From the NCBI GenBank assembly GCA_963693315.1, contig OY856187.1, positions 112,011,746 through 112,075,745 of the forward strand: a stretch of 64,000 bases of DNA, written 5' to 3'. Shown here piece by piece: positions 23,680 through 36,800 of the stretch. This DNA is from Diogma glabrata (Eukaryota > Arthropoda > Insecta > Diptera > Cylindrotomidae). A model generated the notes under the pieces. It was not told where the DNA came from. It made no database searches and was given only the letters and a program-made list of their open reading frames with translations. Numbering within the stretch: the first letter of the stretch is position 1; every line of letters begins with the position of its first letter. The translations under genes and the position numbers were made by a program.

Positions 23680-24916
23680 GTTTAAAATCAATTGTTGTTT
23701 TTTTCTTTTTTTAATGAGAAACAAATATATTTTTTAACAGATAACGAAATAGAGAATATTGATTCGGTACAGATCTTGTTATCATTAATAGGATTCTTCA
23801 TTTAGTGATGCTTGAACTAAAATATGTTCGCAATATTAATAATTTATTGAATTCTGAAGGACCTTATTGATATGATTTGATGGTGGTAGACGGTTTGTTT
23901 GAATAATTTTTTTTCTGTCTCTGTTTCATTTGTTCTTTTTTATACGGCAGATTTTCAATGTATAGGATAATTTTTGTTGTTAAATTGAATAAGAAAACCA
24001 AAGCAAAAGAGATAAATAGAAAGCCTTTTCAAAAGACATAGTCGCTGTGTAAAAACATTTTGATTTGAAATTAAAGTTAAGTTTGAACTTTCAATCAATC
24101 AGGTTTTGAGTATCGGAACGAACTGATGTATTTTTCATAATAATATTATTATTTTTTTGACACAAGTTTTTATAAAAAATATCATTAGATATAAATAATA
24201 GTGTTATTTGATTTGAAAATAAAAAAAAAATTTGAAATAAAATTATGTTTGATTGTATAGAATTTTTTTGTTCCGAAAACTAAAAAATTGCAAACGATAA
24301 ACATTTTTGGAAGCAAAACCAATTTATGATAAATTAAGGAACATATATAAAAAAATTGGACTTTGTTAAAGAAGTTAAATAACTTGAGTCCATTTTACAA
24401 TACAAATTGATCTAAAATAATCATGATTTAATCGAATCGAAGTGAAATCAAAATGAACATTTCTTAGATTTCGATTATGTGTATCAAGTTGATGGTTGTA
24501 GTTTAGCAGCAACCGAACGTTTATTGGAATGTACAAGAATGATCAGCAAGTGAATAAGGAATTAAATGTTTGTTGAGGGTTTCTGCAGGGTTGTAGGGAT
24601 TGTTTGTTGAAAAATTTTGGGATAAACTGTCATTAGTTCCGCTGCTACTAGGCGGTCTAGCTGATTATTTTATTGAACAAGAGGATCGAATGTACTACAC
24701 TACAATCAACTTTATAAGCTTAGTTTTTTTATTCTATTTTGCCATTATTATTTTTCTCCTTTTCTTTCATTTTATATTCAAATTTTATGAGTTTTTGGTC
24801 TTAAAATGATCAATTAAATTAAATTGAATTAGAGATTTTCCTGAACCAGACGCCATTTGTTGATTTCTTGTGTATTTGTTACAGCCCGGTATAAATAGAA
24901 ACCTGTTTATTACAAA
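23680..24916 (+). repeat. Dispersed repeat family A, copy 2 (about 1.24 kb)
   Basis: This matches 16735-17896 throughout (see the shared blocks listed there). Near the right end it carries an extra segment of about 40 bp (CCAGACGCCATTTGTTGATT onwards) before the shared ACCTGTTTATTACAAA end. Copy 1 lacks that segment, or it is an insertion here. The frame at 24600-24809 lies inside the repeat, is rich in Phe/Leu and is not shared as an open frame with copy 1. Confidence 0.8.
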
Positions 24917-25439
24917 TGATCTGGCTGTTAGCGCCTGATAAGTGGCGTGATCTAGCGTGGCGTGATTTGCAGTTCTAGAGAAAACGAATTCGTCCCATAT
25001 TTGATTTCTAGCATACTGTTAGGCTGGTGTAACCGATTCAAAAAAATGGTTACTAAAATAAATTGAACAGAAAAACGAAGTGTTTTGTATCGGCTGATGA
25101 TGTATCGGTCGTGAATGACCTATGTTAATTGAACAGATCACTTTAGTGAACGATGACCGATAATTCAGTTAGTAATAGAAAAATCGTACTTCACTCAGTT
25201 TATGATGCATGAATAAAAAATTTGTATGTGTTATGAATTTATTTTTTTCTTTAATACAATTCAATAGCTTGAGTTAACAACGTGTTTTTTAAAATGTATC
25301 TCGCGAAACAAATTTTCCGTTACAACAATCTCAAAACAACCCACATAGTTGATAATCTAAAAAAACAAAACAAATATTTACTAGGAGTTTTTGTGAGCAA
25401 TTAATCTCAAATATCTAAGGAAATAATTTGAACTGCTTC

Positions 25440-25572
25440 AACTCGTGGATGTATTTGGGGATTTCTCAGAGAAAAACTCCATTTCTCTTTTTCGTGTTTC
25501 AGATAGGATTTGAACCTTCCTAATCAGTGCCATGATTCGAATCCTGTAACGAAAGACACGCTTATCAATTCA
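25440..25572 (-). mobile_element. tRNA-derived SINE, copy 2
   Basis: On the minus strand a near-consensus Pol III B-box GGTTCAAATCC (plus positions 25506-25516) follows GATAAGCGTGT and GGATTCGAATCATGG with tRNA-like spacing. Order and spacing agree with copy 1 at 6061-6180. The shared tail ATGGAGTTTTT-CTC-AGAAA lies at about 25468-25490. Confidence 0.5.
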
Positions 25573-25744
25573 TTAGTTGTAATTGGGGTTTTTGCAAATG
25601 ACCGATAACTGAAGCTTTTAATGAATTTATTATTAGGGAGTTCCATGGTGCACGACAACAGAATGCTAAAGTAAGGCGCCTATCAAAACTGAAAGGTTTG
25701 CTTAACACAAAGTTGGAAGTTAATAAATTCTATTGGTCTTGACT

Positions 25745-25835
25745 GGCGCTTCTTCTTGTTCAGGCAGCTATTAACGCACGAGGCTGATGGCTCCCCTATA
25801 CTTGTGTGTACTTACGTTAGGTTCGATTCCAATAC
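25745..25835 (+). ncRNA. Possible tRNA-like or SINE head with perfect B-box
   Basis: GGTTCGATTCC (25820-25830) fits the Pol III B-box consensus exactly. Upstream at about 50 bases is an A-box-like segment within TTCAGGCAGCTATTAACG. I cannot fold a full cloverleaf with confidence, so this is a candidate only. Confidence 0.3.
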
Positions 25836-25839
25836 TTCG

Positions 25840-28800
25840 TATCTTGCGAAGTTAAATTAAACCGTAACTTCTTGTGGTTATTTCATTCATTGCATTCCAT
25901 AAATTCTGTTGTGCCTTAAAATCCAATTTCAAGCCATAATGTAATTGCTACTTTACAGTTTTATATAACCTTTTTGTCACACAATTATCTTTGGTACATT
26001 TCACAAAATCTTCCTCTCTTCCTTTTTTTTTCATTTCAAATTCGAAATCTTTTGGATTGTAAATTTTAATTTTGAACCTAACCAAAAAAATTCTTTTATT
26101 TTTTTTTAACCATTTTAAAAAGAAAACAAAAATCATATATTATGTGCGTACAAAAAATATAAAAATTTAAATTTTCTTTTCATTTTAAGAAAATCGTAAT
26201 AAAATTTTATTGTTTTTATAATAATTTCTTATTATATGTTTTTTGTTTCTAATATCTTTTTATTGAATTCTGTGACTTATTTTTATTACATGGTTTTTGT
26301 TCCATTTTATTATTAAAAATTTTTTTGTTTTTGTTCTTAATTTCTGTCATTTTTCTTCACATTTACGAATCTAAGAATCTCGGAAGCGTACGTAGTTAAA
26401 TATTACAATTTCAAGGTAAAAACCAAATGGAATTTTTAAAATTTGTCATGGTGTGTTTTATTCGAATTTCATTTAATTATTTTTTTGGTTGGATTTTTGT
26501 TTTTAGATAAATTTTTTGTTCCACCATTGATTTTAAATTTAAAATTTTGGTTTGTAAAATTATTTGAGAAATAAAATAAATTTTTTTTATATCTAATTTC
26601 AAATTTAGATACGACGTTATAGATTTTTGTTACGTTTTTATTATGTAGATTTTTAGTTGATTTAAATTGTTGTGTAGTGCGATGTGTAATCATTCGAAAG
26701 AAAACACATTAAATTGATTCATTAAACTTTTTTTGGACTATTTTAAAATGGGTTTTTCTTATTGTTTTTACGATTGTAGATTTTATCTTTGTTTTATGAT
26801 GTGATTGAAATTGTTTATCTTTTTTATGACTTAATATTTATTATATGTATACAAGATTTAACGCCAAGATATTTAGATGAAATTAAAATAATAAAACTGT
26901 TGTTTGGTTTAAAATGAAAAAGGGAAAATTAAAACTGAAACACACATTTCAACCAAGGTTTTATGGTTCAAAGCCATAAACATATCGATGACATATCATA
27001 GATTATGTATTGCGTTGCGTGACTTTGTGTGTTTGTGAATTTTGCAAGGAAATTAATATGCTCAATAAAATCTTAAAATGCTGTCAATATGCACGATAGT
27101 AAGGAGAGTTACTCTTCTTCGGTTTTGACACTGTGTTGGATTTCAGATATCCATGCGGGTATCCGAAATTTTAACCCAAAAAAACGTACCAATTTTGCAT
27201 GTTTTGATGCAATATAAAGCGACACATTAGTTTTTAGAGAACCATTTCTTTTATTATTGTCAGAAAATTAATAAGCTGTGTGCTGTATCAATCTAAAATT
27301 TTATATAACTTACTACATGCAGAAATTCTGTTGTAAAAATAAACATAAACATATGTTTAACAATTGACAGTCACTAGAAAGTCCTACTGTATCTTTATAT
27401 TATCTCCATAATTAAACAACGCTTTCTCATATTGATTTAAATCATGCACCAACGTTTCACAAAATAATTTCAACATTGCAGACTTCTAGGCTGTTGTGTG
27501 AATATAAAAATTACCTTATACCTTATAAAATTATAAGGTATAAGGTATAAAATACCTTATAAAATGTTGCCGAAAATTTTAAACCGAAGGTTAAGATGCA
27601 ACAATTTTGAATGCCTTCCAAACATCTTATAAAAAAATGAGATCTGTAAGTTACCAAAGTGTTTCAAAGTGCTTACTGCTTCCGGAATTTGGATCTACAT
27701 GCTCTTTGGCACGTGTGCACAACGTGTTTCTTGGGCGGTTTACCTCTCTAAACGTTGTTCATGCTAAGCCTGGCTAGATGCTCATGCCTATGGCCCAGTC
27801 ACAAACGGATACCATGGATACCATGCGACCTGAAGGTAAAATTTTCATTGTTGACGTATTGCGGTTCTCTGGACAGACGTCCTTTTGTTTTTCTTCTTTA
27901 ATCATGAGAACAATATGTCAAAAAAAATGGAAAAAATTAAACAAGTGAAAGTCGGATACTCTGAGGTACAGATTTTAAATATGAGGTGAGGGAGAACCTG
28001 TTGATTAGATCAATCTCTAGAAGCACTCTTAGTTGTAGTATTATACGCGTAAATGAGACAAGTCTCTCTAAGCCTTCCAAGCTCACTAAGCTGTTGTATA
28101 ACAATATCAAAAAGAGAGCTTTTTAACGGGTAGAGGCTATTACAGCTAAAATGTTTACTAAGTTTAGTCTTCGTGACCTTACTGAAGATTCTGTTTTCAA
28201 AAGGCAGAGGTAAAAGACCTAACTTAAATAGGAACGTTCCATCTTTAAGGAACCGTTTGTTATTTTTCCTGTAATGGTTCCAATTTTAAATTGTTGTCAG
28301 AAACTTCGCCCAACTAAAATTATTTTGTGAATGGGTCCGTTTTAATCTTAAAGTTTTCAAAAAACCTTTTTACACGTTCGTATAGTGGGCCACTTGATCC
28401 AAGAGAGACACACTCTTCAAGCCGCCCCTAGTATGGGAAACAGGCGCTTGATTTACATTGGTTTTGAGGCGCCAATTATCACCCTCGAGTTATCGTTTAG
28501 GAAACAGCATTATGAAAGAGAGGGACCAATATATGAGATATATATATTGAGGTCTACCACAGTAAAAATTCAATTCTCTTGTGGAAAACGCGTGGATAGG
28601 CCACTACTAATATACAATCGGTTTAAATTATTTTTTTTAAGTAATGGCAACCAAATTTTAGTTGATGAGAATTTTTTTTTGATAAACATTTAAAAAAAAT
28701 AATAAAACATATAGAATCTAGGCTGAATATTATTTTTTAATTACATAATTAAATTCAACCTCGTCTCGTCACCAGAGTAGGTTTTCAGTGTTTTTTTTAA

Positions 28801-29290
28801 GTTATTACTTAAAAAGGGTGTGAAAAGCCCAAGTCGCGTGCAGCACAATGGCCTTTCGTAGAATTATTGAGGATAAACTTATTGAAAGTTTGCTGATTCC
28901 AAAATATTTCGTGTGGAACACAAATTCTGCAAATTAATTAAAATGCAGATGAAGAAGAATGTGAGTTCAGAGACCCATCCTTAATTTATTTGTCAATGGG
29001 CAAGTTAGACGTTATACCGGTTTACATTGGGGGTTCTCCTTTTCTTTAAAATTTCCTTTAAAATAAATGTTTCCAAAATGAAATATGTTTTGCAATAATA
29101 TTTCAAAACGTTTGTCATACTCGAATCGAGAGTCAAAAGAATTTAATTTTAACAAAGAACCGTGTTTACATTTTACTCAAAATCAATTTGTGGCAAAATG
29201 TTCTTCATTCAGAAACTGAAATGTAAATATACGTCGAGCTAGGTACTTCAATATAGAATGTGTAGTAACGGTCGAGAAACACTTTCAAAA
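25840..29290. other. AT-rich spacer with small palindromes
   Basis: A near-perfect 34-bp palindrome built of ACCTTATA/TATAAGGT words lies at 27513-27546. The 102-residue frame at 28385-28693 shows no known motif. I found no other support for genes here. Confidence 0.5.
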
Positions 29291-29294
29291 TCAA

Positions 29295-30753
29295 TGTAAA
29301 TTTCGTCCTTTATACCAAATATGTACAAAAAAACACTTCACTCTTACACTTGAGGTGGGGTGTTTTTTGTAAGGTAATCGTAGAATGGCAATTCTACGAT
29401 CACCTTACTCTGGAAGGATAATATAATGTTGTTTGAACTATCGATATCTGAGAGCGATTGTAGTGCCAGATCAGTACCCTATCGCATACAGTCAGGGTTA
29501 TTCATCCACCTAAGTGGCAATAATAAATTTAATAAAATGGACTACGTTCGTCCTTACTCCATAAACTGGTAGCACTGAAATATATTCTTAAAACAGATAT
29601 AGTAGTCTAATTTAGTCTTTTTGAATGATTTATGGTTTAAATGCACTACAAATTTTTCAACGTTCGATGAACGAAGCTACCAACTACCAAGAGCTTTCGT
29701 ATATGTGTCGTATAAGCACGAGCATCAACAACATTTAAACACTCTATTAATAACTTGTTCAAATTCGATATTAAACTCGAACGTTAAATGCGTTTTTAGG
29801 GTTTCATTTTGAGGTCCCAAATTGCCTGAGTCAACCAAATGATGATGAACCACATGTAAGAGAAAAATTGTGCCAGTCAAATAATTTCCTTAGCCGATTT
29901 CCGTCCTACAAATGCAACGATTTATAGCCCCCTCAAATTAGAAGAAACTTTTTCACCAATTTACGCACATTTTACAAACCATGGAAAACTGGACAAATAT
30001 GTAAATTTTTGTTGGCATGTTGTTATGCCCGCCAAATTACGTGATGTCTAACAGATATTGTTTCTAAAAATCTACAATCAGCTCCAGAACAAATTTAGGT
30101 TCTGTATAGGTGGATTGACAGGAAATTGGTTCTTTGTAGTTAACAGCCCCGGCTGCACTAGCAGTAAAGACTAAGTTCCTAATCAACCCACACTTTTCGA
30201 TTTTTTATTTGTGATACGACATCATTACATTTTTCATTAACATTTTTTATCAACAATTAATCAGTATACCTAATCTTCGGACTCCCTGTAAAACATCAAG
30301 GTTATAATAGTTTTTGTTATATACTTGCATTCTCTTTACAAACGTTTCGAATTTTATTTGCTTTCTTTCAGTTTGCTTAAATAAAAACGAAACAAAAGAG
30401 ATGACAATATGTGATTAATTGTAAATAAATTAAACAAAACTGGTTTCGTTTTCAATTATAAATTTATTGCTAACAACAATATGCACGACGAGTCAAGAAC
30501 ATATGCAATCAACTATTCCTTTTTCTTGTTTAAAGTAATTGAATACATATAATTAGCTGCATTATTCAATTTATTTTTGAGTTGTAATTTTGATTTCAAA
30601 ATAAATTCATTTCGCCAGTCGAGATTTATAATTTTAAAATTGTAAACTCTTATTTTTTCGGTCGTAATTTGTAAATTAAATATAAATTAAAAAGTTAATT
30701 TTGAATCGTGTTTGATGTTTTAAAATAGAATTAATTGAAATTCTTGTAGAGCC
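29295..30753 (+). repeat. Dispersed repeat family B, tandem copy 1 (1459 bp)
   Basis: It begins TGTAAATTTCGTCC and ends TTCTTGTAGAGCC. The next 7 bp (30754-30760) separate it from a nearly identical second copy. Near its start a hairpin with 18-bp arms (GTAAGGTAATCGTAGAAT and its inverse, 29369-29408, one mismatch, 4-base loop) is intact. There is no long reading frame, no TG...CA ends and no primer-binding site, so I do not call these LTRs. Confidence 0.9.
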
Positions 30754-30760
30754 GTCTGTC

Positions 30761-32214
30761 TGTAAATTTCGTCCTTTATATCAAATATGTACTAGAAAAC
30801 ACTTCACTCTTACACATGAGGTTAGGTGTTTTTTGTAAGGTGATCGTAGAATTGCCGATGACTTACTCTGGAAGGATAATATAATGCTGTTTGAACTATC
30901 GATATCTGAGAATGATTACAATGCCAGATCAGTAATATATCGCGCACATTCAGAGTTATTGTTCGACTTAAGTGGTAATAATAAATTTAATAAAATGGAC
31001 TACGTTCGTCCTTAGCCCCATAAACCGGGAGCACCGAAATATATTCTTAAAACAGATATAGTAGTCCAATTTAGTCTGTTCGAATGTTTTATGGTTTCAA
31101 TGCACTACAAATTTTTCAACGTTTGATGTACGAAGCTACCAACTACCAAGAGCTTTCGTATATGTGTCGTATAAGCACGAGCATCAACAACATTTAAACA
31201 CTCTATTAATCGCTTGTTCAAATTCGATATTAAACTCGAACACTAAATGCGTTTTTGGGGTCTCATTTTGAGGTCTCAAATTGCCTGAGTCAACCAAATG
31301 ATGATGAACCACATGTAAGAGAAAAATTGTGCCAGTCAAACAATTTCCTTAGCCGATTTTCGTCCTACAAATGCAACGATTTATAGCCCCCTCAAATTAG
31401 AAGAAACTTTTTCACCAATTTACGCACATTTTACAAACCATGGAAAACAGGACAAATATGTAAATTTTTGTTGGCATGTTGTTATGCGCGCGTGAAAATT
31501 ACTTGATGTCTAACAGATATCGTTTATAAAATCTCCAATCAGCTCCAGAACAAATTTAGGTTCTGTATAAGTGAATTGACAGGAAATTGGTTCTTTGTAG
31601 TTAACAGCCCCGGCTGCACTAGCAGCAAAGACTAAGTTCCTAATCAACCCGCACTTTTCGATTTTTTATTTGTGATACGACATCATTACAATTTTCATTA
31701 ACATTTTATATTAACAATCAATCAGTTACTTAATCTTCGGACTCCCTGTAAAACATCAAGGTTATAATAGTTTTTGTTATATACTTGCATTCTCTTTACA
31801 AATATTTCGAATTTTATTTGTTTTCTTTCAGTTTGCTTAAATAAAAACGAAACAAAAGAGATGACAATATGTGATTAATTGTAAATAAATTAAACAAAAC
31901 TGGTTTCGTTATAAATTATAAATTTATTGGTTACAACAATATGCACGACGAGTCAAGGACATATGCAATCAACTATTCCTTTTTCTTGTTTAAAGTAATT
32001 GAATACATATAATTAGCTGCATTATTCAATTTATTTTTGAGTTGTAATATTGATTTCAAAATAAATTCATTTCGCCTGTTGAGATTTTTTAATTTTAAAA
32101 TTATAAACTCTTATTTTTTCAGTCGTTATTTGTAAATTAAATATAAATTTAAAAGTTAATTTTGAATCGTGTTTGATGTTTTAAAATAGAATTAATTGAA
32201 ATTCTTGTAGAGCC
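30761..32214 (+). repeat. Dispersed repeat family B, tandem copy 2 (1454 bp)
   Basis: It is nearly identical to copy 1 from TGTAAATTTCGTCC to TTCTTGTAGAGCC. The hairpin near the start has lost most of its right arm (about 30838-30870 reads GATCGTAGAATTGCCGATGA). A few indels of 1-4 bp distinguish the copies, so the duplication is recent compared with families A and C. It ends 33 bp before the DINE-like element. Confidence 0.9.
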
Positions 32215-32243
32215 AGAATTTATATTTAGAATCCACTTCATTG

Positions 32244-33853
32244 TTTTACTTCGGTCTGAAAGACCTAAGTATTACATTCATGAGCTCGAAGTGAAATTCT
32301 TACCCCCACTTTTTTTGGCATTTCTTGACGTTTTAGGACCTACTGATTCTAAAAAAGCAAAAAAAAAAATGTATGTCTGTCTGCCGGCCGTCCGTCCGTC
32401 ATTACCTACGCTGCAGTGAAAACCGTTGGAGGGATTTCAAAATTTTTTTCTAAAAATAGGTATTCACAAGGGACAGGTCCAAAAGGACGATGTGTTCGAT
32501 AACTGTTCCGGAAGTGTGTCAAAAAAATCATTATGTGTGTCAAAAATAGCAAATTTTCACATTTTTGGCTTAAAAAACGTTCATTTTAAGTGATTACGAG
32601 TAGGAACATTAAATTTGGAGAAATCTTGATGGTAGGGATTGGTATGTGAGATCAAAAACTAGATTATTGCATTATAAGTTTGTCAAAAAATGTTGTCAAG
32701 TGTGTCAAAAGAAAGATTTTTATTTATTTTTTTACCTTATTTTTTTCAAAAAAAATAAAATTAATTGTTTGTTTGAAATGAAGTTTTATTATTATTTTTG
32801 AGAATTATGGCATTATAAGTTTGTCAAAAAAATGTTGTCAAGTGTGTCAAAAGAAAAATTTTTATTTATTTTTTTACCCAATTTTTTGGAAAAAAAATAA
32901 AATTAATTGTTTGTTTGAAATGAAATTTTATTATTATTATTGAGAATTATGGCATTATAAGTTTGTCAAAAAATGTTGTCAAGTGTGTCAAAAGAAAGGT
33001 TTTTATTTAATTTTTACCCAATTTTTTTAGAAAAAAATAAAATTAATAGTTTGTATGACATGATATTTTATTATTATTATAGAGAATTATGGCATTATAA
33101 GTTTGTCAAAAAATAATATCAAGTGTGTCAAAAAATGATTTCATTTATTTTTTTAGCCAATTTTTTGGAAAAAAAATGAAGCTGTTTTTATGACGTAAAT
33201 GTAATTTAAAATGAAATTGGACATGGAAATTCTTGAATTTGTTATAGTTTTTGAAATAATTTTGGAATTTTGAAAAAGTTTGTATTATTGATTTTGTAAT
33301 AATTTTTGCAATATTTTTAGAATTTCGGCAAAAGTTTTAATTTTTGACTTTGTAAGAATTTTTCGAATATTTTTAGAATTTTGAAAAATTTTTTATTTTT
33401 GATATAATTATAATTTTTGGAATTTGGATAAAATTTTCAACATTTGATTTTGTAATAATTTTTGCAATACGTTTAGAATTTTGGAAAAAGTTTGAATATT
33501 TAAGAATGTTTGAAATATAATTGGAATTTAGAAAAAATTTAAATATTTGATTTCATTCTAATTTTTGGAATTTTGAAAAAGTTTGATTTTATTTAATTTA
33601 ACAATATTTTTGGAATTTTGATTATAATTTTCCGGCAACGTATTGATGTTTCGTGTTAGTTTTGTAATAAATTTTAAAACAGAGATAAAAAATGTACTTG
33701 TACTTTAACAAAGAGTTATGTTTGATATACATCGCTGCCCAAAACTAAAAACCTTGTCCTCATAAAAGTTTTTTGCCGAAAACTATATCAAAATCCTTTA
33801 CCCAGACCGAAGTCTTGATATCTCAGAGCTGTGAGATTTCAGCCCCTCCATAT
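32244..33853 (+). mobile_element. Helentron-associated (DINE/HINE-like) non-autonomous element, family C copy 2
   Basis: Subterminal repeats ACTTCGGTCTG (32248-32258) and its inverse CAGACCGAAGT (33803-33813) frame the element. The left end follows a T-run, and the right inverse repeat is followed by the stem ATCTCA...TGAGAT and the end shared with copy 1. The GTCY microsatellite (GTCTGTCTGCC then GTCCGTCCGTC) is near 32375-32400. The 141-bp unit is amplified to about four copies, and further short TTTTTGGAATTTT-type repeats follow to 33640. No protein is encoded, so mobility would depend on an autonomous Helentron elsewhere. The similarity to DINE-1 is structural, not from a sequence search. 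Confidence 0.7.
32669..33180 (+). repeat. Tandem array of about 141-bp units inside the DINE-like element
   Basis: Units start with GCATTATAAGTTTGTCAAAA at 32669, 32810, 32952 and 33092, giving periods of 141, 142 and 140 bp. Each contains GTCAAGTGTGTCAAAA and a Phe/Lys-like A/T tract. The sister element at 6.5 kb has a single unit. Confidence 0.9.
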
Positions 33854-33859
33854 ATTTGG

Positions 33860-36800
33860 AATCTGAGTTCGCGATTTACATTTAAAAAAAAAAAATTAAA
33901 ATATATATAGAATCGCGATTTAAAGAAGTTCAAAAATGAGAAAATTAAACTGAAAGTCGATATTGTAATGTTGAGTTATAGAAATAGAAAAAAAATATAT
34001 TTTAGTGATAAAAAATTACGGTGTAAAAAAAATAATACATAGAAAAAAAATATAATATATAAATGTTGTTATAAAAAGAAAAATGTTAATAAAAGTGTTT
34101 TATAATTAAATGGTATCATCATCCGCATTCCTTTTGTATATTGTTATTTAAAAAAAAAAGAAATATGCCGCCACCGGATTGGGAAATAACAAGTATATGT
34201 GGTTATGATGGTCACAAATTAAATAATTTATAGCAGGTCGATATAAGCTTCAACATTGATGTAAATAAAAAAATTCGATAGCAAAAAAATTACTAAATCA
34301 TTGGTATCCATCGATAGGGGTGGCTATGAGTTTTATATTTACCTTGACAAATTCAGAATTTATTGCCGATTTAGCCGATCTAATTTTATTCTGAATCGAG
34401 TAAAAGTTTGGATGACCTTAATTTGGCGTTTCGCTGTATAAAGGATATTGGAATATTGAAACAAAACAAACTCGTGGAAAGTGCAGTGAATTGTTGTAGC
34501 GACATACAAGGACGAAAGTCGCTGCCACCCGTGGTATCAACTCTCAACAAATTAAGATAAGTTTATTTTTATGTTTTATCTTTAAATTCTTAAATATATA
34601 TTTTGAATTGTTTTTAGATCCTAATGGTCTCATGTATAAAAATATAAATTATTAGTGTTGTATTAGAAATCTTTCCTTAGTAAAGTCCGTACATTCCTTT
34701 ATGTATAAAATTAGTAGTTTTCCCTTGGATAAATAGATACCGTAGGTATCTATTAGTAAAGTGAAAAGCCCAACGTTTCAATGTTGAAAGAATTGAAACC
34801 GCGAATTTCTAGCGATCCACTTAATACTTATCAATCAAACGCTTTCGATATTTTATCGAAAAAGTTGACCGTTCACAGCGTTCATCAACCACAAACAACT
34901 GACTACTGCTATTGCATCAAATACTGTTAGAATACAAAAACAGGCCCTCCGTTTCGAATTGATTGCTCACTTAACAGCAAATTTTACATCACATATCTGG
35001 GCGATGTGGTTCCAAATATATTACCGAGATAACATGAATAGATGTTTATATAATTTACCGCATTTGCCGAGCTCACTCACTTTCACGTTATTTTAAATAC
35101 CAAATTGATCTTATTTCTAGATGAACTGCAAATATTTCTATTTGGTGTGCACTTTTTCCTGGTAATATTAGACCTTACATTCCTGAAGAACAGACTAACA
35201 AGTTTCCCGATATCTCTAATTCTAATTACTTACTCTAACTCTAATTATTTAAGTTGAAATCAAGTAACAAAATGTTTGTCATTTTCACAGTTTCCAGAAG
35301 TTTTTGTAGACGTTTGTAGTAAACGAAACAACTAAAATAAATAATACATATTTGTTTAACTATAAAATAATAAGACTTTTAATTGCTAACAATAAATTCA
35401 CTTGAATAAAGAGTATAGATATTATAAAAATTAAATCATACGAAAAGGTAAAAAGTATAATTTTAGAAATCCAACCAAATTCTAAATGATAAACCTTAGT
35501 TTTCCAACGTGTTTTAAGCTCAACATATAATTTTAAACAAAAACTTAAAATCCGTAAACTAAGCGACAGTTGGAATTATTAATTACTGAAAAGAATTATA
35601 AGTGCATATGTTGCCACTAGAACCAATGTAATCCCTAATAACTCATCTGGTAAGCTATTGATAAATATGATAAATATTGAAATGACAATACATAACAAAT
35701 TTTATTCTTTAAATTAATTAACAGTTTTAAATGTCACCCCAAGTTTTGAATTAGTTTTCACTTTTCGTTTTTAATAAAATGATTTATATGTTATTCAAGA
35801 ATTATCTATCTTCGATACTAGATCTTAAGCTTTTCCACCACCCAACTTGAAATAATTTAAAATTCTTTTGAGAGAAATTTGTGTACACCTTTTAAGCAAA
35901 GAATCTATTCAATGACAAAAAAAACATTTTATTTAATATTTATAAAATTTACAAAGAAATGTTAAAATAATAAATTAATATTTTTCGATAACGTGTTTTT
36001 TTTATTTTCGTTAAAAATTTTATTGTTATTGAAATCATTTAAATATTTAACATTTCACTGGAACTAATTACGGTTCTACTGTGGTCTCCTATTTTATTCA
36101 ATATTAGTAAGATTATAATTTTTTTTTCTATTATGAGTTATAAGATCAAAAAAAAAAAAGATATAATACATAATTCGTTTTGTTTCATATAAAATGAATA
36201 ATAGATAAGTTTTTATTTATACAACAAAATAAAATTTAATTTTTTTAACATATTCAACAGACTAAAAATCCCTTAACACCAATTGAAAAATATTAATTTT
36301 AATATAAATAAAAATAATAAAAAAAATCAAACCTGTCCCATCTTTTCAACTTATATTTCCCATTGATTTGTAAACTTTTCTCAACACATTACAATTTAAA
36401 AAGTTTAAAATAATAAATAAAACGAAGAAGAAACAAAACTAAAAACTTTAACTTCTGATACAATTGTTCATATCAATAGAAATAGAAAATGATAAATCAT
36501 CGGAAAATGGAAATTTAAATGTTTTGCTTATTAATTTGATTTATTGGTTTTCTTCATGCAACTTTTTCTCTTACAATAGCGAAACAAAGTTAAAGTAAAT
36601 AAAAAATTGAAGTAGTTTTATGAAGTAGTTTAAGTTTAAATGATACGTTACAAATTATTTATTTAAATAATAGTTATATGTGGTTATTTTATTATTATTA
36701 TTATGGTGATTTTTTTAGTTTTAGTGTTATTATTATTATGTTGATTGAAATTAAAAGTCATCTAGAATTTTGTTGGGTGATGTTATTTTCTGGTTTCAAA

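Noticed and set aside
25030..25180. TATCGGTC...GACCGATA inverted words as a MITE
   Set aside because: Only about eight bases pair well and the flanks do not extend the complementarity.
28385..28693. 102-residue frame with mixed composition
   Set aside because: No domain motif, no splice or promoter support and no second copy, so it is not called a gene.
29295..32214. Family B pair as two LTRs of a retrotransposon
   Set aside because: The copies are separated by only 7 bp, lack TG...CA ends, and there is no internal domain, primer-binding site or polypurine tract.
34430..34560. TATAAAGGA followed by a G/C-richer stretch as promoter and leader of a gene or LTR
   Set aside because: TATA-like words are expected by chance here, and no coding sequence or second LTR copy was found downstream.
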